From contig JAZDKM010000320.1 of assembly GCA_043803085.1 (NCBI GenBank), positions 1-31,014 of the forward strand: a DNA stretch of 31,014 bases, in the 5' to 3' direction. Origin of the DNA: JAAEQG01 sp043803085 (GTDB taxonomy: Bacteria > Planctomycetota > Phycisphaerae > UBA1845). Position 1 is the stretch's first letter, and each line of letters begins with the position of its first letter. The notes under the pieces are model-generated. The model had not been told where the DNA came from, ran no database searches, and saw only the letters and a program-made list of their open reading frames with translations. Below are positions 21,810 through 29,075 of the stretch, in pieces. The position numbers and the translations under genes were made by a program.

Positions 21810-23312
21810 GTGAAACCGCGTCTCTTCAGACACGGGCTGCCGGCGGCCGGCGGCGCGGTGTTTCTGCTTGCCCTGGTGCTCCCCACGGTCGCGCTCTCCG
21901 CGCGCTGTATTCGCGATGGCGAACCTCCGACCGGTGGGTTTGCGATCTCAGCCCGACAGTGGGCCCTGTTGGGCAAGACGGTCGGTCTGGCAGCCCTGGG
22001 CACGGCGGCGGCATTGGTCGTATCGATCCCCGCCGCGTACGTCGTCGGGCGGCTGGGACGACTCTCCTCTCGACCCGTACTTAGTGCCTTGCTCGTGGCA
22101 CCGCTGCTTTTTCCTCCGATGGTGTACGTTTTCGGATGGCAAAGGCTCCTGCCCAACAGCTTTCCCGCGGGGATCCAGTGCATTGGGGTCTGGGCATTAT
22201 GGGCCTATCCGATTCCCGCCCTGCTGATCGGCACGGGAGGGTCGCGGTTCGGGCGCGGGGCCTATGAAGCCGCGCTCCTGGAAGCCTCGCCGGCGGCGGC
22301 GTTCAGGCACGCGGTCCTGCCCTTGCTGCGCCCGCACATCTCGGCCGCAGCCGCGATCCTGTTCCTCATCCTCGTGGGCGAGTACAGCGTGCCCCATGCG
22401 TGCAGTGTGCTCGTGTATGCGACGGAGTTGCTCGGGTGGTCGGAGGAATCGCCGCGGGCGATCGACACGCTCTGGCGCACGTTGCCTCTGTCCGCCGTGC
22501 TTCTGGCCGCCCTGGCGGCGGCCTGGTGGTCCTGGCGGCGGAGTGTCGCCGCAGAGGATTCCGTCGAAGGCTCCCCCGTGCGGGGCACCTCCGGCGTTCT
22601 AACGCTCTTGGCCGCCGCATGTTTCACCTGCGCAACCCTGGTTCCGCTGGCGTCCTTGGGTATCAAGCTGACGTCACTCCACGCGATGCAGGAGGCGATA
22701 GGCACCTACAGCCGCGAATTGCTCGAGTCCCTGGTGGTGACGGGCTCGAGCGGGGCGCTCGTTGTGGGCATGGGAGTAGGCGTGGCCGCGGTGCGTCCGC
22801 TCCGGCGAGCAATCCTGCTCTGGACTGTCGTGTTCGGCGTGATGCCTGGGGCGCTGGTGGGCGTGGCGATCGTCTCCGCTTACCAGACCTTCCCGATGGT
22901 CTACGACCACTGGCCGATCGTCGTGCTGGGCTACGTGGCGCGCTTCGGTTGGATCGGCGTGTTAGTCATGGCGACGGCGCGACGCGCGGCGCCGGAGGAG
23001 TTGGTCTGGCAAGCCCGGATCGATGGGGCCGATGAGACCAGCGTCATCGTGCGGGTCCAGGCCGCACTATCGTGGCCGACGCTGCTGTTCGGCGCCGCCC
23101 TCGCAGCGGCCCTGGCGCTTTCCGAACTGCCCACCTCGACGCTGGTCCGCGTTCCTTCCCTGGGACTCATCGCCCACATCCTGATCGAGAAGTTTCACCG
23201 TTTCGAGGATGACATGCTCATTTCGTTAAGTTTGTGGCTGGTACTCGCCGCCGTTCCGGCGGCAGTGCTGCTGGTTACGGTCCTTCGGCGGCAGAGCTGG
23301 GTCCGAGCGTAG
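21810..23312 (+). CDS. ABC transporter permease, Fe(3+)/thiamine type (two fused permease domains)
   Basis: 500 residues and about twelve membrane segments arranged as two homologous halves. Each half carries an EAA-type loop that contacts the ATPase: the first near residue 150 (YEAALLEASPAAAFRHAVLP), the second near residue 404 (RIDGADETSVIVRVQAALSW). This double-permease layout is typical of FbpB/ThiP-like importers of iron or thiamine. GTG 21810 is chosen because the upstream in-frame ATG at 21717 lies inside the preceding gene. No ATPase or binding-protein gene is in the window, so the transported substrate cannot be assigned. Confidence 0.8.
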   Translation: MKPRLFRHGLPAAGGAVFLLALVLPTVALSARCIRDGEPPTGGFAISARQWALLGKTVGLAALGTAAALVVSIPAAYVVGRLGRLSSRPVLSALLVAPLLFPPMVYVFGWQRLLPNSFPAGIQCIGVWALWAYPIPALLIGTGGSRFGRGAYEAALLEASPAAAFRHAVLPLLRPHISAAAAILFLILVGEYSVPHACSVLVYATELLGWSEESPRAIDTLWRTLPLSAVLLAALAAAWWSWRRSVAAEDSVEGSPVRGTSGVLTLLAAACFTCATLVPLASLGIKLTSLHAMQEAIGTYSRELLESLVVTGSSGALVVGMGVGVAAVRPLRRAILLWTVVFGVMPGALVGVAIVSAYQTFPMVYDHWPIVVLGYVARFGWIGVLVMATARRAAPEELVWQARIDGADETSVIVRVQAALSWPTLLFGAALAAALALSELPTSTLVRVPSLGLIAHILIEKFHRFEDDMLISLSLWLVLAAVPAAVLLVTVLRRQSWVRA

Positions 23313-23439
23313 GGGCCGGCGTTGACACCGCTGGAGCCGCCGCATCCTTTACTACGCCTCCCGGGAGGTGCGCCTTGAGGCCGCCTACTTTCCGCGGCCC
23401 TCGCGGGGGCCACACGTGATTGGCAAGGGTGGCGGCGGT

Positions 23440-23445
23440 TATACT
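23440..23445 (+). promoter_or_regulatory. Possible -10 element for the TMTC-like gene
   Basis: TATACT is a good -10 but has no clear -35 at 17 bases (GATTGG). Transcription from here would exclude the upstream start at 23420 and favour ATG 23519. Confidence 0.3.
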
Positions 23446-23518
23446 CTCCGGTCCCGGCGGAAGGTCCCCGCGGGCCGTGCGGCCTGCGGGGCCATCCGCC
23501 CGGCTTGAAGAACGTGTG

Positions 23519-25807
23519 ATGCGTCTCCAACGGTCGGCGAGGACGGCGGGAAAGAGGGTCCAGGGTGTGCCGCGGCGGAACCTTCCGCAGTGGCTTCTCG
23601 TGCCACTCGCCGGCATGCTGGTTTACCTCAACAGCTTCTGGGGGGTGTTCCTCTTCGATGACGAGCCCGGCATCGTCCATAACCCGTTCCTCCGCCAATT
23701 GTGGCCGATCACCGGGCAGGTCCGCAACGCTCAGCGGCCGGTCCTGAACCTGTCGCTCGCGGTGAACTACGCTCTCGGGGGGCTGAACGTCTGGGGTTAT
23801 CATCTGTTCAACATGGCGGTTCATGTGCTCGCCGGGCTGACGCTGTTCGGCGTGGTGCGGCGGACCTTGGAGCGTGAGCCGTTCCGCAGCACGTGGGGCC
23901 GGTCTGCACCGTGGCCGGCCGTAGTCCTGGCGCTGATCTGGGTGGTGCATCCCTTGCAAACCCAGAGCGTGACCTACCTGATCCAGCGGAGCGAATCGAT
24001 GATGGGGCTGTTCTACCTGCTGACCCTCTACGGCCTGATTCACGGGGCGGATTCGGCCCACCCCCGGCGGTGGTATGCCGCCTCCGTTGGGGCATGCGTT
24101 CTAGGCATGGGCAGCAAGGAGGTGATGCTAACCGCACCGGGAATGGTGTGGCTTTATGACCGCGTCTTCCTGGCAGGCTCATTCGCTGCAGCGTTGCGTC
24201 AGCGTTGGGGCTTCTATGTCGGGTTGGCGGCCACGTGCCTTATTCCCCTCATCGCGGGTGGAGTGATCGGTGCCCTGAATCCGCATCCCGCCGGCCAGAC
24301 GGCGGTGGGCTTCGGTGTAGTGGGTCTCACCCCATGGGCCTACGCGCTGACCCAGCCGGGCGTCATTCTGCACTATCTCAAGCTCGCCCTTTGGCCGCAC
24401 CCGCTGTGTCTGGATTATTGGTGGCCGATCGCCCAAGACCTCCGGACCGTCGTTCTGCCGGGCATCGTTCTGCTGGTCCTCCTGGTCGGGACACTGTGGG
24501 CCTTTCGTCGGCGGCCGTGGCTGGGTTTCCTCGGCGCGTGGTTCTTCATGATCTTGGCCCCTACTTCCAGCTTCATTCCGATTCGGGATATCGCGTTCGA
24601 GCATCGCATGTACTTGCCCTTGGCGGCCGTGCTGATGTTGGCCGTCGTTGGCGGATGGTCCGCGGCGCGGCTGGCGTTCGACCGGCTGGCAGTGCCGGGG
24701 CGGCTCCGGCAAGCCTTGGGCGGCGGTATGGCGTTGGGCGTTGTCGCGGCGCTGGGGGTCGGTACGGTGAAACGTAACGAGACCTATGGCAGCCGGATCG
24801 CCATGTGGAGCGACGTCATAGTGCAGCGTCCGCAAAACCCACGGGCGCAGAGTGACCTGGGTCTGGCACTTTTCGATGCCGGGAGCATCGACGAGGCGGT
24901 TATCCGGTATAGCCAAGCTCTGCGGATCGATCCCGACTATGCCAAGGCTCACACCAACCTGGGCAATGCGTTGGTGCGCTTGGGGCGTCTGGAGGAAGCC
25001 CTTGCCCACCACCGCGAAGCGGTGCGCCTAGCGCCCGATTACCCCGAGGTACGCAATAACCTCGGGATGGCCTTGGCCCAGGCGGGTCGGACGGAAGAAG
25101 CGGTCGCGGAGTTCCTTGAGGCCTTGCGGCTTAACCCGGATTACCCTTCGGCCCGGATCAACCTGGGGAACGTGCTGACCCGTCAAGGGGAGGTCGAAGA
25201 GGCCCTCGGTCATTACCAGGAGGCGTTGCGGATCGAGCCGGACTCCCCGGAGGCGTACGTTGGTCTAGGCAACGCACTGCTCCGGCTGGGCCGGGAAGAC
25301 GAGGCCATCGCCCATTACACTCGGGCCATCCAGATCGCCCCCGATTCGGTCCCGGGGCACGTTAATCTGGGCCTGGTTCTGACCCGACGGGGGCGGACGG
25401 ACGAAGCCCGCGTGCACCTGCAGGAGGCCTTGCGCCTAGCCCCGGAAGACCCACAGGCGCAAAGTCTGATGGGCAATCTGCTGGCGGCGCAGGGTCAACT
25501 CGAAGAGGCGATTCAGCACTATACCGCCGCGTTGCGAAGCCGCCCGGATTACCCCGAAGTGCACTCCAACCTGGGCATTGCCCTCGCCCGGCAGCAGCGC
25601 TATGCCGAGGCGGTCGTGCACTTCCGGGAGGCCGTCAGCGGGACACCGCAGGACGCCGGCGCGCACTATAATCTGGCGCTTGCCCTGGACCGACTGGGCC
25701 GGATCGACGAGGCGATTGCCGAGTACGAAGCGGTGTTGCGTATCTACCCGCAACACGCCGAAGCCCGCCAACGGCTGAGTGCGGCCGCCGCCAAGCGGGG
25801 CGGTTAG
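23519..25807 (+). CDS. TMTC-like membrane protein with nine TPR repeats (putative GT-C glycosyltransferase)
   Basis: 762 residues in two parts. Residues about 20-420 are polytopic membrane segments with an early acidic loop (YLNSFWGVFLFDDEPGIVHN, including Asp-Asp) and QRPVLNLSLAVNYALGG. Residues about 440-755 are nine consecutive 34-residue tetratricopeptide units (for example AHTNLGNALVRLGRLEEALA). This arrangement matches eukaryotic TMTC O-mannosyltransferases and their bacterial relatives, common in planctomycetes. The role is probably sugar transfer to exported proteins, with TPRs binding the acceptor; inference only. ATG 23519 is preferred; an in-frame start at 23420 adds low-complexity sequence. 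Confidence 0.75.
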   Translation: MRLQRSARTAGKRVQGVPRRNLPQWLLVPLAGMLVYLNSFWGVFLFDDEPGIVHNPFLRQLWPITGQVRNAQRPVLNLSLAVNYALGGLNVWGYHLFNMAVHVLAGLTLFGVVRRTLEREPFRSTWGRSAPWPAVVLALIWVVHPLQTQSVTYLIQRSESMMGLFYLLTLYGLIHGADSAHPRRWYAASVGACVLGMGSKEVMLTAPGMVWLYDRVFLAGSFAAALRQRWGFYVGLAATCLIPLIAGGVIGALNPHPAGQTAVGFGVVGLTPWAYALTQPGVILHYLKLALWPHPLCLDYWWPIAQDLRTVVLPGIVLLVLLVGTLWAFRRRPWLGFLGAWFFMILAPTSSFIPIRDIAFEHRMYLPLAAVLMLAVVGGWSAARLAFDRLAVPGRLRQALGGGMALGVVAALGVGTVKRNETYGSRIAMWSDVIVQRPQNPRAQSDLGLALFDAGSIDEAVIRYSQALRIDPDYAKAHTNLGNALVRLGRLEEALAHHREAVRLAPDYPEVRNNLGMALAQAGRTEEAVAEFLEALRLNPDYPSARINLGNVLTRQGEVEEALGHYQEALRIEPDSPEAYVGLGNALLRLGREDEAIAHYTRAIQIAPDSVPGHVNLGLVLTRRGRTDEARVHLQEALRLAPEDPQAQSLMGNLLAAQGQLEEAIQHYTAALRSRPDYPEVHSNLGIALARQQRYAEAVVHFREAVSGTPQDAGAHYNLALALDRLGRIDEAIAEYEAVLRIYPQHAEARQRLSAAAAKRGG

Positions 25808-25869
25808 CAGCCGGTGTTATGCTGGAAGCGCGTCGGACACGAACGCGATCAAGTGGCTGCGGGTGCCGG

Positions 25870-26433
25870 TCAGTTCCTGTCGGCCTTGAACTCCACCAGT
25901 TCGCTCTCGGACTTCATTTCCATGGGATGGCTGGTCCGGTTGATCAGCTTGAGCGTCTGGCCGGGGACTTCCTCGCTGGTCCAGGCCTTGATGCTGCTCA
26001 CCTGCTGCGGCCGGCGGATTTCGGTCTCGACCCACCTGGCCTTGAACTTTCGGCCGAGGACCTCGATTTCCTCTTCGCCTTCCTGGCCGTCGCCCGGCGG
26101 GTCCTGTTTCTCGGCCTGTTGGACGGTGATTTTGGCGGGGTACTTTTTCCGGACCGGTTTGCGCTCGACGTTTTCTCCCTCGACGGTCACCAGGGTCCTT
26201 TCCTCGACGACGGCCAGGTCGGCGGTGAGTTCCTTGTGGGTGTAGGTCACGAGGGTCTCGGTGGTGTTGCTGACGACCTCGGTGACCAGCTTCAGCTTGG
26301 CGTAGCTGCCCGGTTTGAACTGGGCCCAGTGTTTGTAAAGGGGGTTATCGACCATGTTCTCGGGGTCACCAGCGAACGCCGCTACTCCCGCCAGCGCCAC
26401 GCCACAGAGAATGACTTTAGCCAAACGGTTCAT
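25870..26433 (-). CDS. Secreted protein of unknown function
   Basis: 187 residues. MNRLAKVILCGVALAGVAAF is a clear signal peptide. ATG 26433 is chosen because AGGAGG lies about seven bases upstream; a longer start at 26514 would place 27 residues before it. The mature part is beta-rich and charged (YAKLKLVTEVVSNTTETLVT, RKFKARWVETEIRRPQQVSS), with an acidic Gly/Glu linker near the middle. It looks like a single beta-sandwich or lipid-binding-like domain, but no family is recognised. It is downstream of mobB on the same strand but separated by 114 bases. Confidence 0.65.
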   Translation of the reverse strand: MNRLAKVILCGVALAGVAAFAGDPENMVDNPLYKHWAQFKPGSYAKLKLVTEVVSNTTETLVTYTHKELTADLAVVEERTLVTVEGENVERKPVRKKYPAKITVQQAEKQDPPGDGQEGEEEIEVLGRKFKARWVETEIRRPQQVSSIKAWTSEEVPGQTLKLINRTSHPMEMKSESELVEFKADRN

Positions 26434-26547
26434 GCTCGTCCTCCTTGGGCTACGGTCAGGAACCACCGTTGCACCATGGTTGGATTCACACCTTGCCGCG
26501 TCCATGCTTAGCAAGCCAGCTTATCGGGCCGGCTTCGATCTGACAAC

Positions 26548-27177
26548 TTAGCCGTTGTGGGTGGCACAGGAAAGCCGCGCTTGCAGGCGGGCCAGCATCG
26601 CCCCGGGCGGCGGCTCGACGATGAGATCGGTCGACCAAGTGAACTGCGGGCGAAGGGCGGGGTAGGCGCGCCGCAGTTGTTCGGCGACCGTGACGGCGGC
26701 CCCGGCGCAGTCGGAGGCGTTGACCAACAAGTCGGTGACCCGCGAGAGGATCGCTTCCGTGGTCGGTTTCATCTCCCGGACCGGCGGGCGGATGACCAGG
26801 ATCACGGCCGTGGGTTGGAGGAACGGAACGGCGCTCGAACACTCCACCACGACAGGCAGGGTCGCAGGGAAGCGCTCCAGGGCCGCGGTCAGGCCGGCGG
26901 CCAGTCCGTCACGGCGGTGCCTCAATCTTTCCACCTGCGCGGCGCCGGCCGCCAGATACAAGGCCGTGTCCTTGCCGGGACGCTGGAGGCGGGCCGTGTC
27001 TTCCAGGTAAAAGTTTTTCTGTGCCGTCTCCGCTCCGTCGCCCGATTCCTTTGGGTGCTCACAGGTCGGGCTGATCTTCAGACAACCCAGCCCCGGAACG
27101 TGGTGTAACAAGTGCACAATAAAAGAGGTTTTTCCACAACCGGAGTGCGGCCCCACGACTGACAGAATGGTTTGCAT
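26548..27177 (-). CDS. mobB: MobB-like molybdopterin-guanine dinucleotide biosynthesis adapter protein
   Basis: 209 residues. A P-loop (Walker A) near the N-terminus reads VVGPHSGCGKTSFIVHLLHH, followed by a strand leading into CLKISPTCEHP, as in MobB. MobB binds GTP and assists MobA in attaching GMP to molybdopterin, making the bis-MGD cofactor used by formate dehydrogenases. The middle part (RPGKDTALYLAAGAAQVERL, TLPVVVECSSAVPFLQPTAV) also fits. mobA and other mo-cofactor genes are not in the window. It is on the same strand as fdhD, 186 bases apart, separated by repeat families C and D; the formate dehydrogenase neighbourhood supports the call. Confidence 0.8.
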   Translation of the reverse strand: MQTILSVVGPHSGCGKTSFIVHLLHHVPGLGCLKISPTCEHPKESGDGAETAQKNFYLEDTARLQRPGKDTALYLAAGAAQVERLRHRRDGLAAGLTAALERFPATLPVVVECSSAVPFLQPTAVILVIRPPVREMKPTTEAILSRVTDLLVNASDCAGAAVTVAEQLRRAYPALRPQFTWSTDLIVEPPPGAMLARLQARLSCATHNG

Positions 27178-27243
27178 AGGGTTGTGACCCCGAAGGGCTT
27201 CTCGACGATCATGCCTACATCATAACAAGCCGCCGGGGCGTCG

Positions 27244-27366
27244 AGCGAGCCGCCGGGTTTACCCCGGCGCTCCTTCGAATGCCACCAGCCCCGGGCGCGC
27301 ACGGGACGGCGGGGGTGAACCCCGCCGCTCGCGCACCATTATACTGGTCCGCGAGCGCGGACCCTA
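27244..27366. repeat. Family C copy 2 plus family D copy 2
   Basis: A long imperfect inverted repeat (27244-27332) has arms ending GCCGCCGGGTTTACCCC and GGGGTGAACCCCGCCGC. A perfect palindrome follows: GGTCCGCG (27346-27353), AG, CGCGGACC (27356-27363). The segment TATACTGGT at 27340 matches 3180. The palindrome abuts the fdhD stop codon (27364-27366). Confidence 0.8.
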
Positions 27367-28236
27367 CTGAGCTTGCCCCTCGTCTGCAGCCGGCACCACG
27401 CGCTGATAACCGGTATACACGTTCATGCGCCCGCCGCGCAGGAAGCCCACCAGCGTCATGCCAAAACGGCGCGACCACTGCACGCCCATGGCGGTCGGGG
27501 CCGACGAAGAGGCCAGAATCGGCACGCCGTGCGCGATGGCTTTGGACACAATTTCGGCGGACAGTCGCCCGGTGGTGAGGGCAATCTTGTCGGACAAATC
27601 CAGGTCACCGCGGAGGGCCATGCCGGCCACCTTGTCGAAGGCATTGTGGCGACCGACGTCCTCCGCGAAGAGCAGGAGCTGATCGGTGGTGGCGATACCG
27701 CAGGCGTGGACGCCGCCGGTGGTGCGATAGAGGAGCCCACGTCGGCCGAAGTCACGGCCCAGAGCGGCCAGTTGCGCGGCGCTTACTATCAGCCGGCTAT
27801 CCAGCGGGCGACACTCGGCCAATCGTGAGGGATCGCGGCCGGTGCCGCCGCCGCCGCAGCCGGTCCCGAAGGTCCAGCGGCGGTGAATGCTCTCGGCGGC
27901 GTCCTCGTCGAAGCGCCCGCGACAGCAGACCCGGCCGGCCTCGGGATCGAACTCGATCTCCGGAAGTTGAACGCGGTCGCGCCAGAGCCCTTCGGAGACG
28001 AGGAACCCCACGGCCAATGCCTCGATGTCCTTCGGCAGGGCGAGCATGGCCAGCAGGGGAACGTCGTTGAGCACCAACTCAATCCGCTGCTCGCGTACCA
28101 CGGGGTCGTTCAAGGCCTGGTGTTCTCCGGAGCGCTGGTAGCGCCGGATGGGCCAGTCGAGGGTCAGCCCGTCCGTCCCGGTCGGTTGGGCGGCGGGGGG
28201 AGCGTCGGGTCGGTCGGTCCGGTGCTCGTAGGGCAT
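27364..28236 (-). CDS. fdhD: Formate dehydrogenase accessory sulfurtransferase FdhD
   Basis: 290 residues. FdhD hands sulfur from a cysteine desulfurase to the bis-MGD cofactor, which formate dehydrogenase needs for activity. Family features: NDVPLLAMLALPKDIEALAV, GFLVSEG, the Cys127 segment FGTGCGGGGTGRD, FGRRGLLYRTTGGVHACGIA, ALFAEDVGRHNAFDKV-like LLLFAEDVGRHNAFDKV and LTTGRLSAEIVSKA. Only the first cysteine of the usual CxxC site is present; Gly replaces the second. ATG 28236 is preferred over 28365 because the extension is encoded by a dispersed repeat. It is divergent from the formate dehydrogenase gene. Confidence 0.92.
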   Translation of the reverse strand: MPYEHRTDRPDAPPAAQPTGTDGLTLDWPIRRYQRSGEHQALNDPVVREQRIELVLNDVPLLAMLALPKDIEALAVGFLVSEGLWRDRVQLPEIEFDPEAGRVCCRGRFDEDAAESIHRRWTFGTGCGGGGTGRDPSRLAECRPLDSRLIVSAAQLAALGRDFGRRGLLYRTTGGVHACGIATTDQLLLFAEDVGRHNAFDKVAGMALRGDLDLSDKIALTTGRLSAEIVSKAIAHGVPILASSSAPTAMGVQWSRRFGMTLVGFLRGGRMNVYTGYQRVVPAADEGQAQ

Positions 28237-28334
28237 GGAGGGCACCCCTATAAGGTATTGTCTCAGCGCAGTATACGGTTTCCGCAGTTGCCGACAAAAG
28301 GAGTCCCGAGTCCAAGGTCTAAGGTCAGGGCTGA

Positions 28335-28465
28335 GAAATGGGTTCGTTCGGTAGCGGGGCGCCAAGTCGCGGTCTTGTGGTTTTGTGACGTAACGCTTGT
28401 AACCACAGGATATTGCGCTTCGAATGACATTGTGTCAATTCCGGACAAAATGGGTTCGTTTGGTA
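28335..28465. repeat. Direct repeat family G (18 bp, one mismatch)
   Basis: AAATGGGTTCGTTCGGTA (28335-28352) recurs as AAATGGGTTCGTTTGGTA (28448-28465). On the minus strand, translated frames show RTHF-type peptides, as in other dispersed repeats. The first copy encodes the spurious N-terminal extension of fdhD. Confidence 0.8.
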
Positions 28466-28552
28466 ATTTTACGTGCATGGGCATAGTGCTCTCGCAAGGA
28501 TCCTCCGGCCGGTTGCCCGACTGTGGGAGGGCGAGCGCCGGCAGCCGTAGAA

Positions 28553-28571
28553 GGTGCGTCGATGACGCACC
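28553..28571. repeat. Perfect 8-bp hairpin
   Basis: GGTGCGTC and GACGCACC flank GAT, with partly paired outer GTAG/CTAC. Probably a dispersed palindrome; no T-run. Confidence 0.7.
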
Positions 28572-28712
28572 CTACGTTGGCTCCCCGGCAGGAGCCGGGC
28601 CCTTCTGTTTCCGGCGGGAGCGCCGATCCTGGAAGCGCGCGGGGTCCCCGCTGTAAGTACTTGGCGCGTGATCGGCAGTTGACTTCGGCGGACAGAGCGC
28701 GTCCCACAGGGG

Positions 28713-28750
28713 TTGCGTTATGCTTGATGAAGCATAACGCAATCTCTTTT
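28713..28750. terminator. Long hairpin with T-rich tail (possible terminator or dispersed repeat)
   Basis: TTGCGTTATGCTT (28713-28725) pairs perfectly with AAGCATAACGCAA (28730-28742) around GATG, then TCTCTTTT. The stem is AT-rich for a terminator, and no plus-strand gene ends nearby. It may insulate the fdn promoter or be another repeat. Confidence 0.45.
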
Positions 28751-28778
28751 CAGCTAACGAATTAAGCGGTTTTCGTAC

Positions 28779-28807
28779 TTGACCGAGCGGGCGGCCCCCA
28801 CGATACT
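28779..28807 (+). promoter_or_regulatory. Possible sigma-70 promoter for the formate dehydrogenase gene
   Basis: TTGACC (28779-28784), 17 bases, GATACT (28802-28807). Transcription would start near 28814, giving a leader of about 260 bases. Confidence 0.45.
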
Positions 28808-29075
28808 ACAGGCACGGTTCGGCGAGGGGCGTGTGCGGTTGATGGCGCGGAGGTCAGGGTGTGGTCGCGCGACCGACATCGCTACGGACGAACGACGAGG
28901 GTGCGCGTTCTTCGCCGGTCCCCAACCCCAGCAAACCTAAGATGGTGCGCGTTATGACCGGCCCACTCATGCTCGCCCTTGGGGTACGTCTTCCACCGAG
29001 TCGGGTCGTTGGCATTCCATCCGGCACCGAAGCTTTCGGAGTCGGTCAGGGTTCCTTTATGCAGAGGAGGTACGG

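Larger units (their letters stand above)
28237..29075. other. Divergent intergenic region between fdhD and the formate dehydrogenase gene
   Basis: About 840 bp, no convincing protein or tRNA gene; selC was looked for and not seen. It holds a direct repeat (28335-28352, 28448-28465), a hairpin (28553-28571), a long hairpin with T-rich tail (28713-28750), a candidate promoter (28779-28807) and a 12-bp palindrome GGTCGCGCGACC (28863-28874) in the leader. Confidence 0.6.

Noticed and set aside
28713..28750. Definite rho-independent terminator
   Set aside because: The stem and T-rich tail fit, but no plus-strand gene ends upstream and the stem looks like a dispersed palindrome; kept only as a low-confidence call.
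28523..28765. Plus-strand frame in the fdhD-fdnG intergenic region
   Set aside because: Encoded mostly by palindromes; no ribosome site and no homology-like segment.
28237..29075. tRNA-Sec (selC) gene near the formate dehydrogenase
   Set aside because: No long-variable-arm tRNA pattern or T-loop GGTTCGA-type sequence was found.
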